The notes under the pieces were generated by a model. The model was not told the origin of the DNA. It was given only the letters and a program-made list of their open reading frames with translations, and searched no databases. This document shows positions 47,121-59,823 of a stretch of 64,000 nt of DNA, one piece after another. The stretch spans positions 12,907,945-12,971,944 of the forward strand of contig NC_039508.1 of the NCBI RefSeq assembly GCF_003672135.1. The letters are read 5' to 3'. Source of the stretch: Ooceraea biroi (Eukaryota > Arthropoda > Insecta > Hymenoptera > Formicidae). The position numbers and the translations under genes were made by a program. Position 1 is the first letter of the stretch. Every line of letters starts with the position of its first letter.

Positions 47121-50100
47121 TTATTCATTGTCACTAATGTCTTCGTCTGTTGTGAACTCGGAATGTTCATCAGCTGCATCTACATCTTCCGCAGTTTCTT
47201 CATCGGAGATATCCCATTGTGGATGTTCCGTTGGTATTTCCGGTGCTTCCTTCACGTCCAGCTGCAAAGTTTACACATTGTCGCGGATATGAATCGTAAG
47301 GAAAATAATTTGCGTATTGTAACTTGACAAAAACTTTCAAGCGACTTACTTTGATATCTTGAGCCTGATCAAACCCTAGGTAGGAATCGCTGCGTAAGCA
47401 CACCGTAAATGTATAAAGGCCCGGCCAACGTGGCGCCGTGAATCTTAATTGGACTTCCTCGAACTGTGTCAAGGACGTGACGTGTACGGGGGTTGTTAAC
47501 AGCGTTAGACTCTTGCGATCACAGATATAGACCCACCAGTATTCTTGCTTTACGTCGGGAAAGAGTGGACAATGCACTTCGTGCGACAGATTGCTTTTTC
47601 CCTCTAGTACTCTCTCTCGCTTGGAGATCCTCTGTTGAAATCTGAAAGAAACAGCGACGTTTTATACATCCCGAGTCAGCGAGTACAAACGCAAACCACA
47701 AAAATGTAACTGTCCACGTTTCTTCGTACTTCTCCCATTCTGTATCGTCGTCCTCGACCGACGCGTCCTTTTTCTCATGATTATCCTCGTCGTCGCTTCT
47801 GTCGCTCTCTCCTTCGCTGTCACTCACATCGGACAACTTTTCCTTGGAAGACTCTTTCTCGATTTTATCGTCCTTTTTCCTCGCATTGGGAGTATTACTG
47901 TGTTGAGTATTGTTGGCCACAGTCTGTGACTGTGCTTGTACGCTTTTAGCGGGAGCTGCCTTCTTGTTGGTGCCTTTCTTATGTGACTTCTTTTGACCTT
48001 TCCTCTGCTTGAGCCACGCTGGTTTCGCGGACTTGGTAGATTGATTTTGCTCCTCTGCGACCTCTTCGACCGCTTCACCACCGGCCTTGGTGTCGTCGAT
48101 CAGTGTTTGCTCATTGACAGAGTCATCCCCAAAAAGATTTCTCATATCTTTTCGCGTTAATGATACCGTTACGGTTACGATAGCACCAGCAGTGTAGACA
48201 GTGGGATTCTCATCATCAATTACTAAGGTAATATACACGTGGTGAATTTATATTATTATAGTTGGCACATTTTATAAGAATAAGGTACAATAGAAAGCAA
48301 TTAATCGAAATAATGAATTACCTTCGGATCGTACTTTAAAGTCTATGTACGGCATATTTCCGAGAATTTTCATGACATCCTCATACTGACTGTCTGACAG
48401 ATTTCGAAGTATCAGTCTTCGTTCTTCTCCTTTCAATTGTGCGAATTGTTGAAGACTTTTGATTTGACGCTGAGGAAGAAATGCACATTTATGTTTTAGC
48501 AATTTTCCTTACTGATAGTGATAAGAGCATTGTCAGTAAGTAGAACTTATTGCGACTTTATTGCTAATACCTTCTTTGCATGAAAGTATTTTAAATTATC
48601 CTCAGTTATATGTGGCAATTGGAGTAGAGGATTTTTAAACTCCCCAAATCCTTGAACAATCATCGGGCACAATTTCATACAGTTCTCTATAGTTGTTATA
48701 GTTGGCACCCGTGGCACTATAAAAAAATTTTACATCTCCATTGAAACGAATTTACACATGTATTATTTATATAGCTTTCCCATTGAAGAGGAAATGAACA
48801 CGTGCTTACCTCTCCTAGCATAAGCCAAGAGTATAACTTGGTGGACACAGGCAACCATCTCTTGAATCAAATATGGACATTTTTTTACTACAAACTGCCT
48901 ATCCTTTTCTAATGTCTCGGGATTGAGTGGTATGCGTGCTAAATGCGCATGTAATAAGGCTCTAGCTTTAATTGAATACAAGTGGCATAACGGTACTTCT
49001 TTGTTCTTTTCACCTAGATTCGGTAACTGCTTAATCAGCTGAAATATACGTGAAAAATGCGCGTAAGAATGTGTATGTGTACAGAAAAATATTACGCGAA
49101 ATTATCTTGTTAACTAAGAGGAATCTAAAAAGAAGGCAAATAAAATTAAATTTACCGAAGGAACTTCTTCACTATCGGTATGTCTCTCAATTACTTCTGC
49201 ATTGCGCTTTTTGCAGAACTCAAATGAAGCGGCAAGTAACATGATGACTCTCTTCAATGTCATGGATGGTGTTTTTACGAAGAAAAAGTAATACATTTCA
49301 GTTGTTGCCAAGAGAACCTAGGAATAAGTATAAATACACGTAACTAGTAATTTGTTGTACATGAAAATATTCTTTGCCACAAAAATGCTAATTACTTGAT
49401 CACCAGTGTAGCGAATACTCTTGTACCACCACATTCCTACAATCGTTGGCAAAGCAACCATGAAAATCAATCCATATACTCCTAAAACCAATACTGAATT
49501 CTCTTTTTCCACGATCCAGGAAGGTAAAGCTATACCAAAACTCATTGCTCCCGGACCGTCCGGATTTCCGTATTTTTCCCAATTTTTTCGCGCCTCATCA
49601 TCCGTTAAAGCTTGGTAAGCTATTTTTGTTAATAAAAGAACAACTCAGTTAGTTGTACATTGGAATTGAATGTGTGCAACTTAATCATATCTGTGTCTTA
49701 AGTTTTTAATCTTAATTATAAACTTAGCTTGATAGCTTTTAACAGACTTGTCAAATGTTATAGTAGTTAAAGATTAAATCGCAAGTGCAAGTGCAAGTGC
49801 AGGTATTCTCTAATGGCTTGTATCGATCATTCAACATTCCTACATGTTGCGTTACTATTGGTTATAATGCAACAAATGTGCTATAAATTAATTAAATGTA
49901 TGGCAATGCACATTTAATATCTACATTTTTACTTTAATTCCCTATATGCTTCATGCTCTGTATTTATTGTACATCTTACCTTTAGTTAGTTTCATGAAAG
50001 CTTTTTCATTTCCAGTTTCTTTATCAGGATGGAGAATTAAGGAAAGCTTTCGATAAGCTTTCTTTATTTCACCTTGCGAAGAACCCTACAATTGAAACTT

Positions 50101-51672
50101 TTGTATTTATTTCTGTTATATAATAAACTGCTGTATATCCACGCTACACTATTTTAGACTTACAGGCGGTACACTTAATATCTCATATGGATCAAAGTTA
50201 GCCATCTCGTAATCAAATTGGGATACTTTATATGCTAGCAATATCAAGATAACCCATCCCATAATGATTAGAAATTTCCTACGATAACATAACGTATATT
50301 ATTAGAGAAATGTTGCTTATGTACAGTTTGTGAATGTAATTGTGGAAATTTGATGTGTGTATCAATGTTTTCATGTTATATATGTTCAACTTAAACACAC
50401 ATACATACACACATGATGTATAAAAACTTACGTGAATAAAGCCTTGGTTTCTTTCCAAGGTTTATTAGCTTGAAGTATAATTTTCTTCTTTTTGCAGCCA
50501 TCGCATTGGCACTCTTTGGCTAACAGGTCAGGATCTGAATAAAATCAAAAAGCTCCTTAATATATATAATTAATTGCTTCTCTCAAACATATCTCTTTTA
50601 TTTATTACTAAATTGATTGATATATGTATATAATATATATAATTATCTTAGCAAACTATTTTAAGGTGCTTTTGTGACATTGTAACTCAATATTTCTTTC
50701 TCTATCCTAGATATAAATAATGTTACTTATAAAAAATATTAATTCTTTATATATTTGTCTAAATTATATATTATAATACTCTATATAATACTCTATCATG
50801 AATAAATTAGTTATGGTTACCATATTAAATAAACAATTGTTTTTGTAGAAGTTTAAATACATCTTTAACTTATTAACAATTAATCTTTGCTAAGAATTGC
50901 TGCTAAATTAAAATCTTATCTTGAAATTTATATATATTTGAAATATTCAAGCAAAAATAAAATTTGACTTGTTTTTATATTCTCAGCTTTTGTATGTTCA
51001 CACTATGTATTTATTGCTAGTTATTACACATATTTTGTTCAATATGTCGTCAATATCAAGAAAGACAGGATGATCTTGCTATCACTGACAGTGATAATGG
51101 ATCACAGCCTTATAAGAAAAAAAAACTGGTAAGTACTACAGGACTTAAAAACTGAGCAAATAACAGGATTACATGTAAATTTCAAAATGAAATATCTCTG
51201 TACGAATATTTGCATACTGCCTTAAACAATTTCCATATTCTTTGAAAAATTAATATACAATGTTATAATTATAATTAAAAATCGAAGTACAATATTATAA
51301 TTATATACTAATTATCGCATTAATATATTGAAATGAATGCATGTAAAATCCAATGGCCAATCAGATCAATTATCTCTGCCCTCTTAGATCAGGCAGATTT
51401 GACCTATGGGTGAGGGCAGGAGAGTGGAGATACATCATAGCTGTCACACAATTGCTGTCATAAACAGTCATCCGTCCAGTGAGATCGACATCAGATCCAT
51501 TACCATGACTAAATTCTTTCAGCTGACAAGTGTATTACAATTTCTAACCTTGCTTCGGGCAACGTGGCCAAAGGTAGTAGGTCCCAGGTATAAGCAGCAG
51601 TGCCAAGAATGAGAGCAGAAAATAAAAGAACGTCCCTCCGCTCTCGTCATACTGGAACTTCTGCCCGCTCAT
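47121..51672 (-). CDS. Sec63: SEC63, J-domain subunit of the ER translocon
   Basis: Twelve exons (high to low): 51,672-51,549; 50,534-50,432; 50,278-50,164; 50,085-49,980; 49,619-49,396; 49,317-49,156; 49,038-48,810; 48,716-48,571; 48,469-48,322; 48,222-47,730; 47,641-47,350; 47,261-47,121. They give 760 aa, the same length as human SEC63. SEC63 sits in the ER membrane beside Sec61/Sec62 and recruits BiP through its lumenal J domain. Seen in order: MSGQKFQYDESGGTFFYF with TM1, a Cys-rich cytosolic bit (CQCDGCKKKK), TM2 (FLIIMGWVILILLAY), the J domain with HPD at 133-135 (LSLILHPDKETG), TM3 (near 191-214), the Brl domain interrupted by a charged Lys/Glu linker, the terminal WWVYICDRK...LRSDSYLG module, and an acidic tail with QWDISDEE that can bind Sec62. 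The start is fixed by the conserved N-terminus. Confidence 0.95.
51055..51128 (+). other. Orphan exon-like segment inside SEC63 intron 1
   Basis: On the plus strand, opposite SEC63, a frame reads QDDLAITDSDNGSQPYKKKK plus L and ends exactly at a good donor (ctg|gtaagt at 51,129). AG dinucleotides are available just upstream. The composition looks like protein, but I find no partner exon. It may be a retrocopied or duplicated exon fragment, or chance. Confidence 0.25.
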
Positions 51673-52729
51673 CGCTCATTAAGTACTGCGGCGTAATATT
51701 AAGTAGACCGTTTAAGTACATTCATTCGTAACATCATCCAGGCTCGCGCTGTGTACTCGGACGTGCCGTATAACATGCAAATCAACAGTTAGCGAGACTG
51801 CCTCGTCAGTCAAGACTGCCAACTCAGCACCGACCTCGATCTCCGTACAACCCGTACTTCGATCCTGACGCGCGGCGACTAACCTAGACATGTCCTTATG
51901 ATGAGATGACAGGAGTGACAGTACAGCCCCTAGCGGAATAAGAATGAACCACGGAATCGTACTTTTTTTTTTTCGGCCTCAATATGAACATGAGAAATGA
52001 ATCTGTGATATTCGTGTTCAGAAGAATCGGTCGTAGGTCCGTAAAGAGCGATTTTTTGAGAATGTAAAGTCTAAAAAGCGTTTTTCTTTGATGTAGCACC
52101 TAAAGTGCAAGTGCGGTTGTATAAAATCCGATACTTCCATTTTTTATAAATTTCCGAGATCCAAATTGCAAAATCAGGCTCTTTGGCCGATGTTCATAAG
52201 TCCGTTCTTGTTTAAGGTTATCTCAAAATACTCTAAAGATATTTGTTAGCCAATCAGAAAGCTGTGTTAGTTTATGAATACCGCCCTAACCTTGAATCAG
52301 GAACACACGCACACATATGTAAAAGAGACGAGCTTTGTCGCCATTTTGTTATCTTTGTCTGTTTTGTGGGGTGGAAGGGATGCGTCCGTACTCCGTACGC
52401 GTCAGGTACGATGTGTAGTTCGTGGTATCGATACGCGAGATGTCAGAATTTATCAAGCGTTTTACGCCCATTCGTAAATCGCATTCGTCGTGCAATTTAA
52501 CGATTTGAACTGCGACGTAAAATCACGAGTTAACTTCCACGACTGCTGCTCGAACAGTTGCTAAATACGGATTTATCTCTCGATGTTACTATCTCGTGAC
52601 GGATCAGCTAACCTACGAGCGATACGAACATAATCGCTCGTTTTGATCGCGGTGCTGTTTTCCCGTTCCCGCAATCCGTGACTATCTCCGTGACTGAATG
52701 ACATTTCCGCAGTACTATGCGGTTGCACA
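51673..52729. promoter_or_regulatory. Bidirectional promoter region, SEC63/UVRAG
   Basis: The start codons of SEC63 (minus) and UVRAG (plus) diverge across 1,057 bp. The segment includes CpG-richer patches (51,740-51,900 and 52,370-52,730). Transcription starts for both must lie here unless untranslated exons exist. A PHO/YY1-like site is at 52,337. Confidence 0.55.
52337..52348 (+). promoter_or_regulatory. PHO/YY1-like site
   Basis: gtcgccattttg resembles the YY1/Pleiohomeotic core CGCCATTTTG. It sits between two divergent housekeeping genes, where YY1 sites are common in animals. It is a candidate only. Confidence 0.35.
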
Positions 52730-55700
52730 ATGGAGCCCTCCGTATCGCGAAACCTCGTTAAGGATCTAGATCTAACCCTCCAGCCGCGAATCGCCCTGCG
52801 CTACAAAACCTGGCTTCCCCTCGCCACTCAACAGGTGAGCCACGAGTGAAAATTGATAGCGTGACGTTGCCTACGCGAGGCGCAACTTTCCGACGCGATT
52901 ACTCTTCCGTATTTCATACCGACGTCGCTTTCAGTTGCGGCTCAGAAGTCTAGTACAAATAATAGGCCATGATCTGAAGGGCAATGTGAATGGAGAAGTA
53001 TGCTGGTTCTACTACACGTTGCACAGATCAAGCATGTCGTCTCCGATATACACCAGTGAGGCGATCAACAATGTCAATCCAAGATGGGCGAGTCTCGAAG
53101 TACCTACTCTGCATGCCACAGGTTACTCAGCAGCCAGTGGTGAGCGTTACAAGTCTGTTAGTACAATAAGTGCTGTTTGTTAGTATAAGGATGCATATTT
53201 GCTTTTTATTCAGCTCTTAATACGTCTCAAATCCATAATTTTCTCGAAGAACGTAAAAATGATCCTTGTGTTTCTTTAAACAGAGATCATTCTAAGAGTA
53301 TGGAAGCGTACGATGCCAGGTAACACGGCGACTGACATAACTCTCTTTACATGGGGAGTATCGTTCACCGGATTAGCATACATTGGGCCTAAGCTTCCAA
53401 CTAATCTGGATACCATCATGATGGAAAACTCCTTGATATTCCATTTCCACGGTGGCTATTTCGCCCCTATGTACTGCTTTGTAACGGTTCTTGATTTGAA
53501 GCGATACCTACACATAAATATAAATGCACTCGAAGTGAGGAACAGTTACACCGTCAGTAAGCTCAGCAGTCTAAGAAGCAAGATGCAGGCGCTAAAGCAA
53601 CAAACGGAATCGGTACAGGCACTCAGATTACGCATTGCCTCGGGCGACGATTTTCATACTCCCAAGTATCCACAGACGACCTTGAGCAGGCTACTGCAGC
53701 CGAGAAGAGTGAACAGAGAGAAGAAGGCTGAAATTCTGAGAATACGTAAGGAGCTAGAAATGGCCAAATTCCGAGCCAAATTGTTGGAGCAAGAGAGGGC
53801 ACGAAAAATGGGGGAGCTTCGCGCATTGAATCAGATACATACCAACATCGTCGAGGAAAATCAGGATAAAAGTTAGTGTTAATTAAAAAATTATATATGT
53901 CTGGTGAAAATTAAAGGAAATCTAAGAAAAATTATTGTTTTCTAGATTCCGATTTGATGGAGAGATATAGGGAACTGTACAAAGACATAGAGAGGCTGAA
54001 TGAATGGCGGCAAAATCACATGGACACGAGGGAGACTTACTTGCAAATGAGCGGCCAGCTTGCGCAGAGGCGCCGACAGCTGATCTCGGAATTAAGTTTA
54101 ATATATCCAATCCGACAGGTGTGCATTCCACAGAATCAAAATTCATATATTTAATATGAGGTTGAAAGTGACCAGCGCTCTGCTCGATCTTGCAGGACAG
54201 CAGTGGAAAGTTCAGGATAAACGACGTTTACTTGCCAGACAGCGAGGAATTGGAACTATCGAACGACACGCAAGTAGCTGTGGCGTTGGGCTTCGTCGCG
54301 CATACGACGCAGATGATTGCGAGCTTCCTGAACGTGCCGACCAGATATCCTATCCTGCATTATGGCTCGCGCAGTAAGGTCATAGATCACATCACGGAAA
54401 GCTTACCCGACAACGACAGACAGTGAGAGAGCTCTCTAATACATTCGTGAGCGACGGAATACACGAGTACAATATCGCTAACGTGATGCGGCGTTGCTTT
54501 CAGGTTTCCGCTGTTCGCTCGAAGCAAGGATAAGCTGCAATTCCATTACGCTGTATACTTGTTGAATAAAAACATAGCGCAACTTCGATGGTACTGCGGT
54601 ATGCCGACTACCGATTTGAGAGCAACGCTGCCGAATCTTGCCATGCTGGTTAACATCAAACCCAATCAGATACAGTGCGTAATACTAATCAGCACATAAT
54701 ATTCACTTTTTGTCATTTCTAATGTCTCTAACGTTATTATTCTTAACAGTTTGGACGATTCGAAACGAACGTTTTCTACGTCATCTCTGGACACCGAAGG
54801 CGGTAATGGTAAACAGAATCCATCCCTGACGCCACCACTGCAAAAGATAATTTTCGAGAAGTGCCATCGTTCCTCTCGCTCAATGAGTCAATTAAAAAGC
54901 ATAAAGACATCGCTCGGTTCTTCCTTGGATCAAGGTCTGGACAAACCCATGCAGTCGCTCGCGCTAGGTAGCCAATCGAAGCGTATTTGTAAATCGGAAG
55001 AGAGTGCCATCGACAATAAGATCTTGGTACCGGCCAAGGACAGATCAAGCAATAGCAGTAATGAGACGTTAAACAGTGCCATTCTGAATAATATTGAAAA
55101 CCTAACTCTTAAGGACACAGATAATTTTGTCGAAATTAGCGATAAGGTTGTAATGGAAAGTACTATCGAAATTATGCTACCCACTTCGGTCTCCAAAGCG
55201 CGAAATGTCGCGGACAGTTTAGAGAGCTCCGTGAGTGCCCGCGATAGAAGCTCCAATTCTATAAGCAGCTGCGAAATGGCCCTTTGTAGCAGCCAAAACG
55301 ACGTCGACGACAGTTCAACCGACACTTGCGCCGTGAAGAGAGAGGGGACCGATGACAATGTATTTATGATTGACGAGGGCTTGAGAAACGTCAGGGATGC
55401 AACGGACAACGAGTTGAAGAACGGCGAACGTAGTAAAGAATATAATTCCGGAAACGGTATCTCGCAGCGTTACGATACAAGTAGTACAGCCATCGGCGAA
55501 CAAAATAGTTGTGTTCACGAACAAAGCCCGCATACGGAAACTGCCATTTACAGCAGGGAACGTTTTGCTAAATCGTGTTTATCTTTGGATGACGTGTGCA
55601 GTTACGGAGACTCGGAGCAAAAGCAAAGAACAAATTCCACTTGCGGCTATCCGGCAGAAAGCGCCGCAAAAGATGCCGCGTTGCGACAAAAATATAATTC

Positions 55701-56149
55701 CGAATCTAGGTAAATGCGATTATTTGAGCGCGGAGAGCAGATATTCTTCTGCACTACGTATACACAGTAACCTTTTTTTGCAGAACAAACGGATCAGATT
55801 ATTCTCAACGTATTGAGAAATGGCCTCGGGACGTCGTGAGAAACGAACAAATGGTAAATTTCGTTGCTCTCCGTCAACATAATTTAAATATAATAAATTA
55901 AGATAAGTCTGTCGCTTATAAGTCAATTAACAAAAATGATGTCTTTCGACTTTCTAGATGGACGCGAGATCAATCTTGAGTACATCAAAGTCGGATTGCT
56001 ATACGTATGACGAAGTGAAATCACAGTGTGACATACAAGCGTCGAGCGAGTACATAGACATCATCAGGCGCAGCTCGGAGAACGTATGCGCGCGCACCGA
56101 AGCTTTAGCTAAGAAAACTAGTTTCAAAGTCATGAAACCGCGTCTTTAA
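52730..56149 (+). CDS. Uvrag: UVRAG, autophagy and endosome-trafficking subunit
   Basis: Nine exons join to 896 aa: 52,730-52,834; 52,935-53,139; 53,284-53,871; 53,946-54,118; 54,196-54,422; 54,504-54,674; 54,750-55,709; 55,784-55,853; 55,958-56,149. UVRAG is a regulatory subunit of the class III PI3-kinase (Vps34/Beclin 1) complex II. Visible are an N-terminal C2-like region (LRSLVQIIGHDL, YTSEAIN, NPRWASLEVP), a coiled coil from about residue 180 (KLSSLRSKMQALKQQTESV), and the BARA2/Vps38-like fold LISELSLIYPI, VAVALGFVAHTTQMI, RYPILHYGSRS, YLLNKNIAQLR, DLRATLPNLAML. The C-terminal 300 residues are Ser/Asp-rich and poorly conserved, making it longer than human UVRAG (699 aa). A long penultimate-region exon (960 bp) holds most of that tail. 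Confidence 0.92.
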
Positions 56150-58008
56150 TGTCTGCCTACATCGTGAAATCGTGCCCTAATAATATGTGTAAGTACCATA
56201 AAGATCTTAAGATACAGTTTATACACTTCATGATTGCGTGGCACGCGTGCTGGTGACACGCGACTTAGAGCTTTACTTGAAGCTGATTATAGAACATCGT
56301 AAAGTGTTGTATAAAGATCTTTATTATACGTCTTTCATTTATTTAAAACAATTGAATTATTGTTTTCAGTGCAATTGCGGAAGAAAATATTTCCGCGGTA
56401 CACATATAAAACTAAATTATATATTATAAAAAAGCAAGCTAAAGATTAGTTATATTTATCGTTCTATAAGCACTCATGTATAGTTTTCTTTCCAACGCGC
56501 AAGCAATTGGAAGTATGATCGAGACAAAGAATATTATTAATCCTTTGCACTCGGAGAGATTTCTCAGATCCAACAACTCGACATTTTTATTCACGAAATA
56601 GTGAACATATCATTTCAAATAAAATGGTATAGCGTTCGAACAAATTTTATGTTTGCATAAATTTTTCTCAATAATTACCTTCAGTCTTTTTTCGTGTCCC
56701 CTTGAAGGGACATGAAAAGAGTTTCGAGTCATTTGCTACATTTAAGGGGACAGTCGAGTGCAAACGGTTAATATATCAATACGATGATACATGTAAAGAT
56801 CAGTAGAATCGATAGTTCCTCTGTAACTGCACACTTTTGTACATGTGATAAATATGCGTAAGCATTATTTAGTTACGTTAGTTTATGATTCGCATTGTGC
56901 ACTTACTGAAATCTGAATTGAACGGTAATTATAGTTAACGCATTTATCGCCATGCGTAATTTAGCTGACTTTCCGTTCACGCCAACTGGATTATCACGAT
57001 TCACCATGATATATTCATATAATTATTTTCATAATTTAATTAATAAAAATTACATCAATTTGTTTACAAATGCACTTTGTCCGTTATACTTTTTTATTAT
57101 CATTAAATAGTCATTATTAATTAATACTTATTATTTAATAATTACTATTTTACACATGTAAATAATTGCATGTTATATTATTCATCTGTCTTAATATATT
57201 TATTGCATGATCGGCGTCATGGCGCAAACGGAAAGCTCAGGGCCGATCACCGATGATCGCTGTGGCGGTGAATGTGTTAAAAACTGCGGATCGGGATCTT
57301 TTTAGTTTGATAGAAAGATGTACATATAGTATAATTGTGTATGTGCGTGTGCGCGTGCATATGGGCGCGTGTGTGATACATATTATGTTGCGACTCTATT
57401 ATTGTAAAAAAGAATATTATAAAGTTCATATTGTTATTATCTCTGTATGAAGACATTTTTATTAAACGGAGGTAAATACGTAAATACGTAATACGCAAAA
57501 TTTGTACATATTAAATCCACGTATACATATAAATCTATATAGATTTCCATATAACGTAGATCTATATGTATATATGCAGATATTCTAGATTTTTTCACTG
57601 TACTTAGCTCACGTAATTGACTAACATTTAGTTTGCGCTTTTACAATGCAAGCATCAATATAGTTGATTATATTTTTGCCATTGAGAATGTAACGATATA
57701 CCGTAAAAATTTACGTACGAGGACCAAGCAAAATACTAAGCCACGTAATCGCTTAACGGTACAGCCATATAGTTCATCTGTAACCTAAATAGCAATCCGA
57801 GAGAATTGTTTGCAAACCGACTCCTTTGTGAGAACTCGTTAACTACGGGCTACTGCAATGTGATAAATAAAATATTGTCTAAAGACAGAGACAAAAATTG
57901 ATTACATCTTATTCGTGCGTTATTATATTCCCTTCACTTTACAATATGAATGATTGCATAACATTATTTTGTTCGGCAAAAAAAATTACGTCCCCGTATA
58001 GGCAGTTG
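56150..58008 (+). other. UVRAG 3' region and spacer
   Basis: AT-rich non-coding DNA containing one small TTAA MITE (56,537-56,771). AATAAA signals near 56,631 (inside the MITE) and 57,875 could end UVRAG. A short GC-richer patch at 57,205-57,300 and a TG/CG-rich run at 57,335-57,380 have no assigned role. Confidence 0.45.
56537..56771. mobile_element. Small TTAA MITE, family C
   Basis: A 235-bp element with TTAA at 56,537-56,540 and 56,768-56,771. Its ends are tcctttgcactcg and the inverse of ccgtttgcactcg, an 11-of-13 match. An internal hairpin surrounds the repeated gtccccttgaagggac motif near 56,695. It is non-autonomous, and its ends differ from those of families A and B. Confidence 0.65.
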
Positions 58009-59078
58009 TTACATCGATTTTGGTAAATTGCAATAATCAAAACTTCTTGATGGCAGAAGAGGCCTCAGATATTGTTGCTGATTTCTCATATTATTCATAC
58101 CCATTTTGCTGATGGTGTCCATATATTCTGAACAACCTGTGAATGGCTCGTCCCAAAAAGAACAAGTGTCTGAAACTGCAAATAATCCAATTTAAACAAT
58201 TTAGAAATTTTGTTTTCAGATTGTAATTACAGAGTAAACTCTTTACAAGTCGAAATTATTTAACAGATTTTATTTATATATACTTGTCACGTACGAATAC
58301 TCTCTCTCTCTATATATATATCTCATGTTTCTCCTTACCCTTCAAAAGAGTTATTGTCTTGGCGGGTTGAATCGTTGGACTTTCCATAGCTGAATATTTG
58401 AATTTGATCGGATCTTTATAAGCATCTTTCAAGCCAACCATTGCAGGCTTAATGGATGACAGAATCGGCGAATCTACCGCCGCTATTAACGGTCTATAGT
58501 GTGCCACGGGTAGACCTAAAAATAAAATTATTAAACAATTGTAAAAGCAAATTTTAATATAAGAAAGCATTTTCTTCCTTTAGATTTTTTGGATTAATAT
58601 AAGCCGTTCTTACCTCTTTTCTCATAATCCGTTTTGTAAACGCTCTTCATCGTCTCGTCTACATTGCAAGCACTGTCCAGCATCAATGATGTGAGATCTA
58701 TCATTTCGCGATTGACTTTCGCTAGCTCGTCACGAACTCGACGTTCCTTATTAGCCAATTGTTTGTATCTTTAAAATAAAATTTAAAAAATGAATAATTT
58801 CAGAACGAGTACAGAATTTTATAATAATTATTACAGAAAATAAAACATGTAGAGATGGTTGCAAATTATTTGCTAATCACTAAAGTTTTCAAAAAAATAG
58901 CTTACCTAGCTTTTTTAATTTCAATACCGTGAACGTCACATTCACAATCCTCCGGATCGGGTTTTGGAAGGTATAATCCAGTACCTGTTTTCATTAATGG
59001 TTTGTGAAATTTTTCGCATGGGCGATTAGAATTCTCGTGCATATTCATAGTAACAAAAGCCTTTGACAGGTTCGGCAT
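58009..59078 (-). CDS. Uncharacterised 223-aa protein, possible axonemal/microtubule-associated type
   Basis: Minus-strand exons 59,078-58,906, 58,768-58,614, 58,515-58,339 and 58,175-58,009 join in frame. The ATG (MPNLSKAFVTMNMHENSNRP) follows an acceptor at about 59,110, so an upstream untranslated exon is likely. The protein has no signal peptide or membrane segment. A short helical stretch (NKERRVRDELAKVNREMIDL) precedes a motif SVYKTDYEKRGLP; the C-terminal part has PFTGCSEYMDTISKMG. The neighbouring minus-strand gene has matching TTYQVDY and WRTEYQDNINKIG motifs, so the two may be diverged duplicates. Short TDY-type motifs recur in ciliary microtubule inner proteins; that link is inference. 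Confidence 0.7.
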
Positions 59079-59823
59079 TTTACAGGCGATTTTATGAGGA
59101 CTTCTCTGCAATAAATCATAAAAGATCTGCGTCAAGAATCTTCCCGAATTTCAATAATTCAGGAAACGAAAAATCCGCAACGGACTAACCGTGGCACGGC
59201 AGATTCACATGGGAATTCACATGGGATAAAGCATCAGTTGCACTTCGTGACAAGCTAAATGTTATTAATTTTCGGAGAATCCAGCCGATGCATTCCTTCA
59301 GCAATATAATTAAAGCGATAGTAGCTCTATAGAATGCATAATGCAATATCGCATTCAATAGCGCGAATACAATGTGTGCGACGAGTGAGTCAGTCGTCTT
59401 TTCGATGACGATCATTTTACGAGCATACGGACGAGCTTAATTATATTCTGCGCTGATAATTCTTTGTTCCCTTTAAGTCAGTCAATCAGACGATCTTAAG
59501 CAACTCGATTGATTTAGCGGCCGCATGTTTGTTTGTAGTTACATGACATTTTGACTGGAACGAAAGGCAACGATATGATCTGAAGTAGCCAATATATCTC
59601 GCAAAAAGTCTGAACATCGATTACGACTGTTTCCTTCAATTTTGCGTTTTCCACGGTTTGTTTCTCCAGATTAGTTTTCTTCATCTATATCCTTCTTAGA
59701 TGTATTATTAATATAAAACACTCACGCACGTGTAAAACATAAACTTTTAATTTTCCGTATCACTTTTTATTTAAATGTTGGCTTCACATAATTTGGTGAT
59801 TAATTGTAAATTTTTTTAAATAT
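59079..59823 (-). other. Spacer and 5' UTR of the 223-aa gene
   Basis: A donor-like gccacg|gttagt near 59,190 and the acceptor at about 59,110 suggest a 5' untranslated exon between about 59,191 and 59,420. Joining it in frame meets a stop, which supports non-coding status. The rest is AT-rich. Confidence 0.35.
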
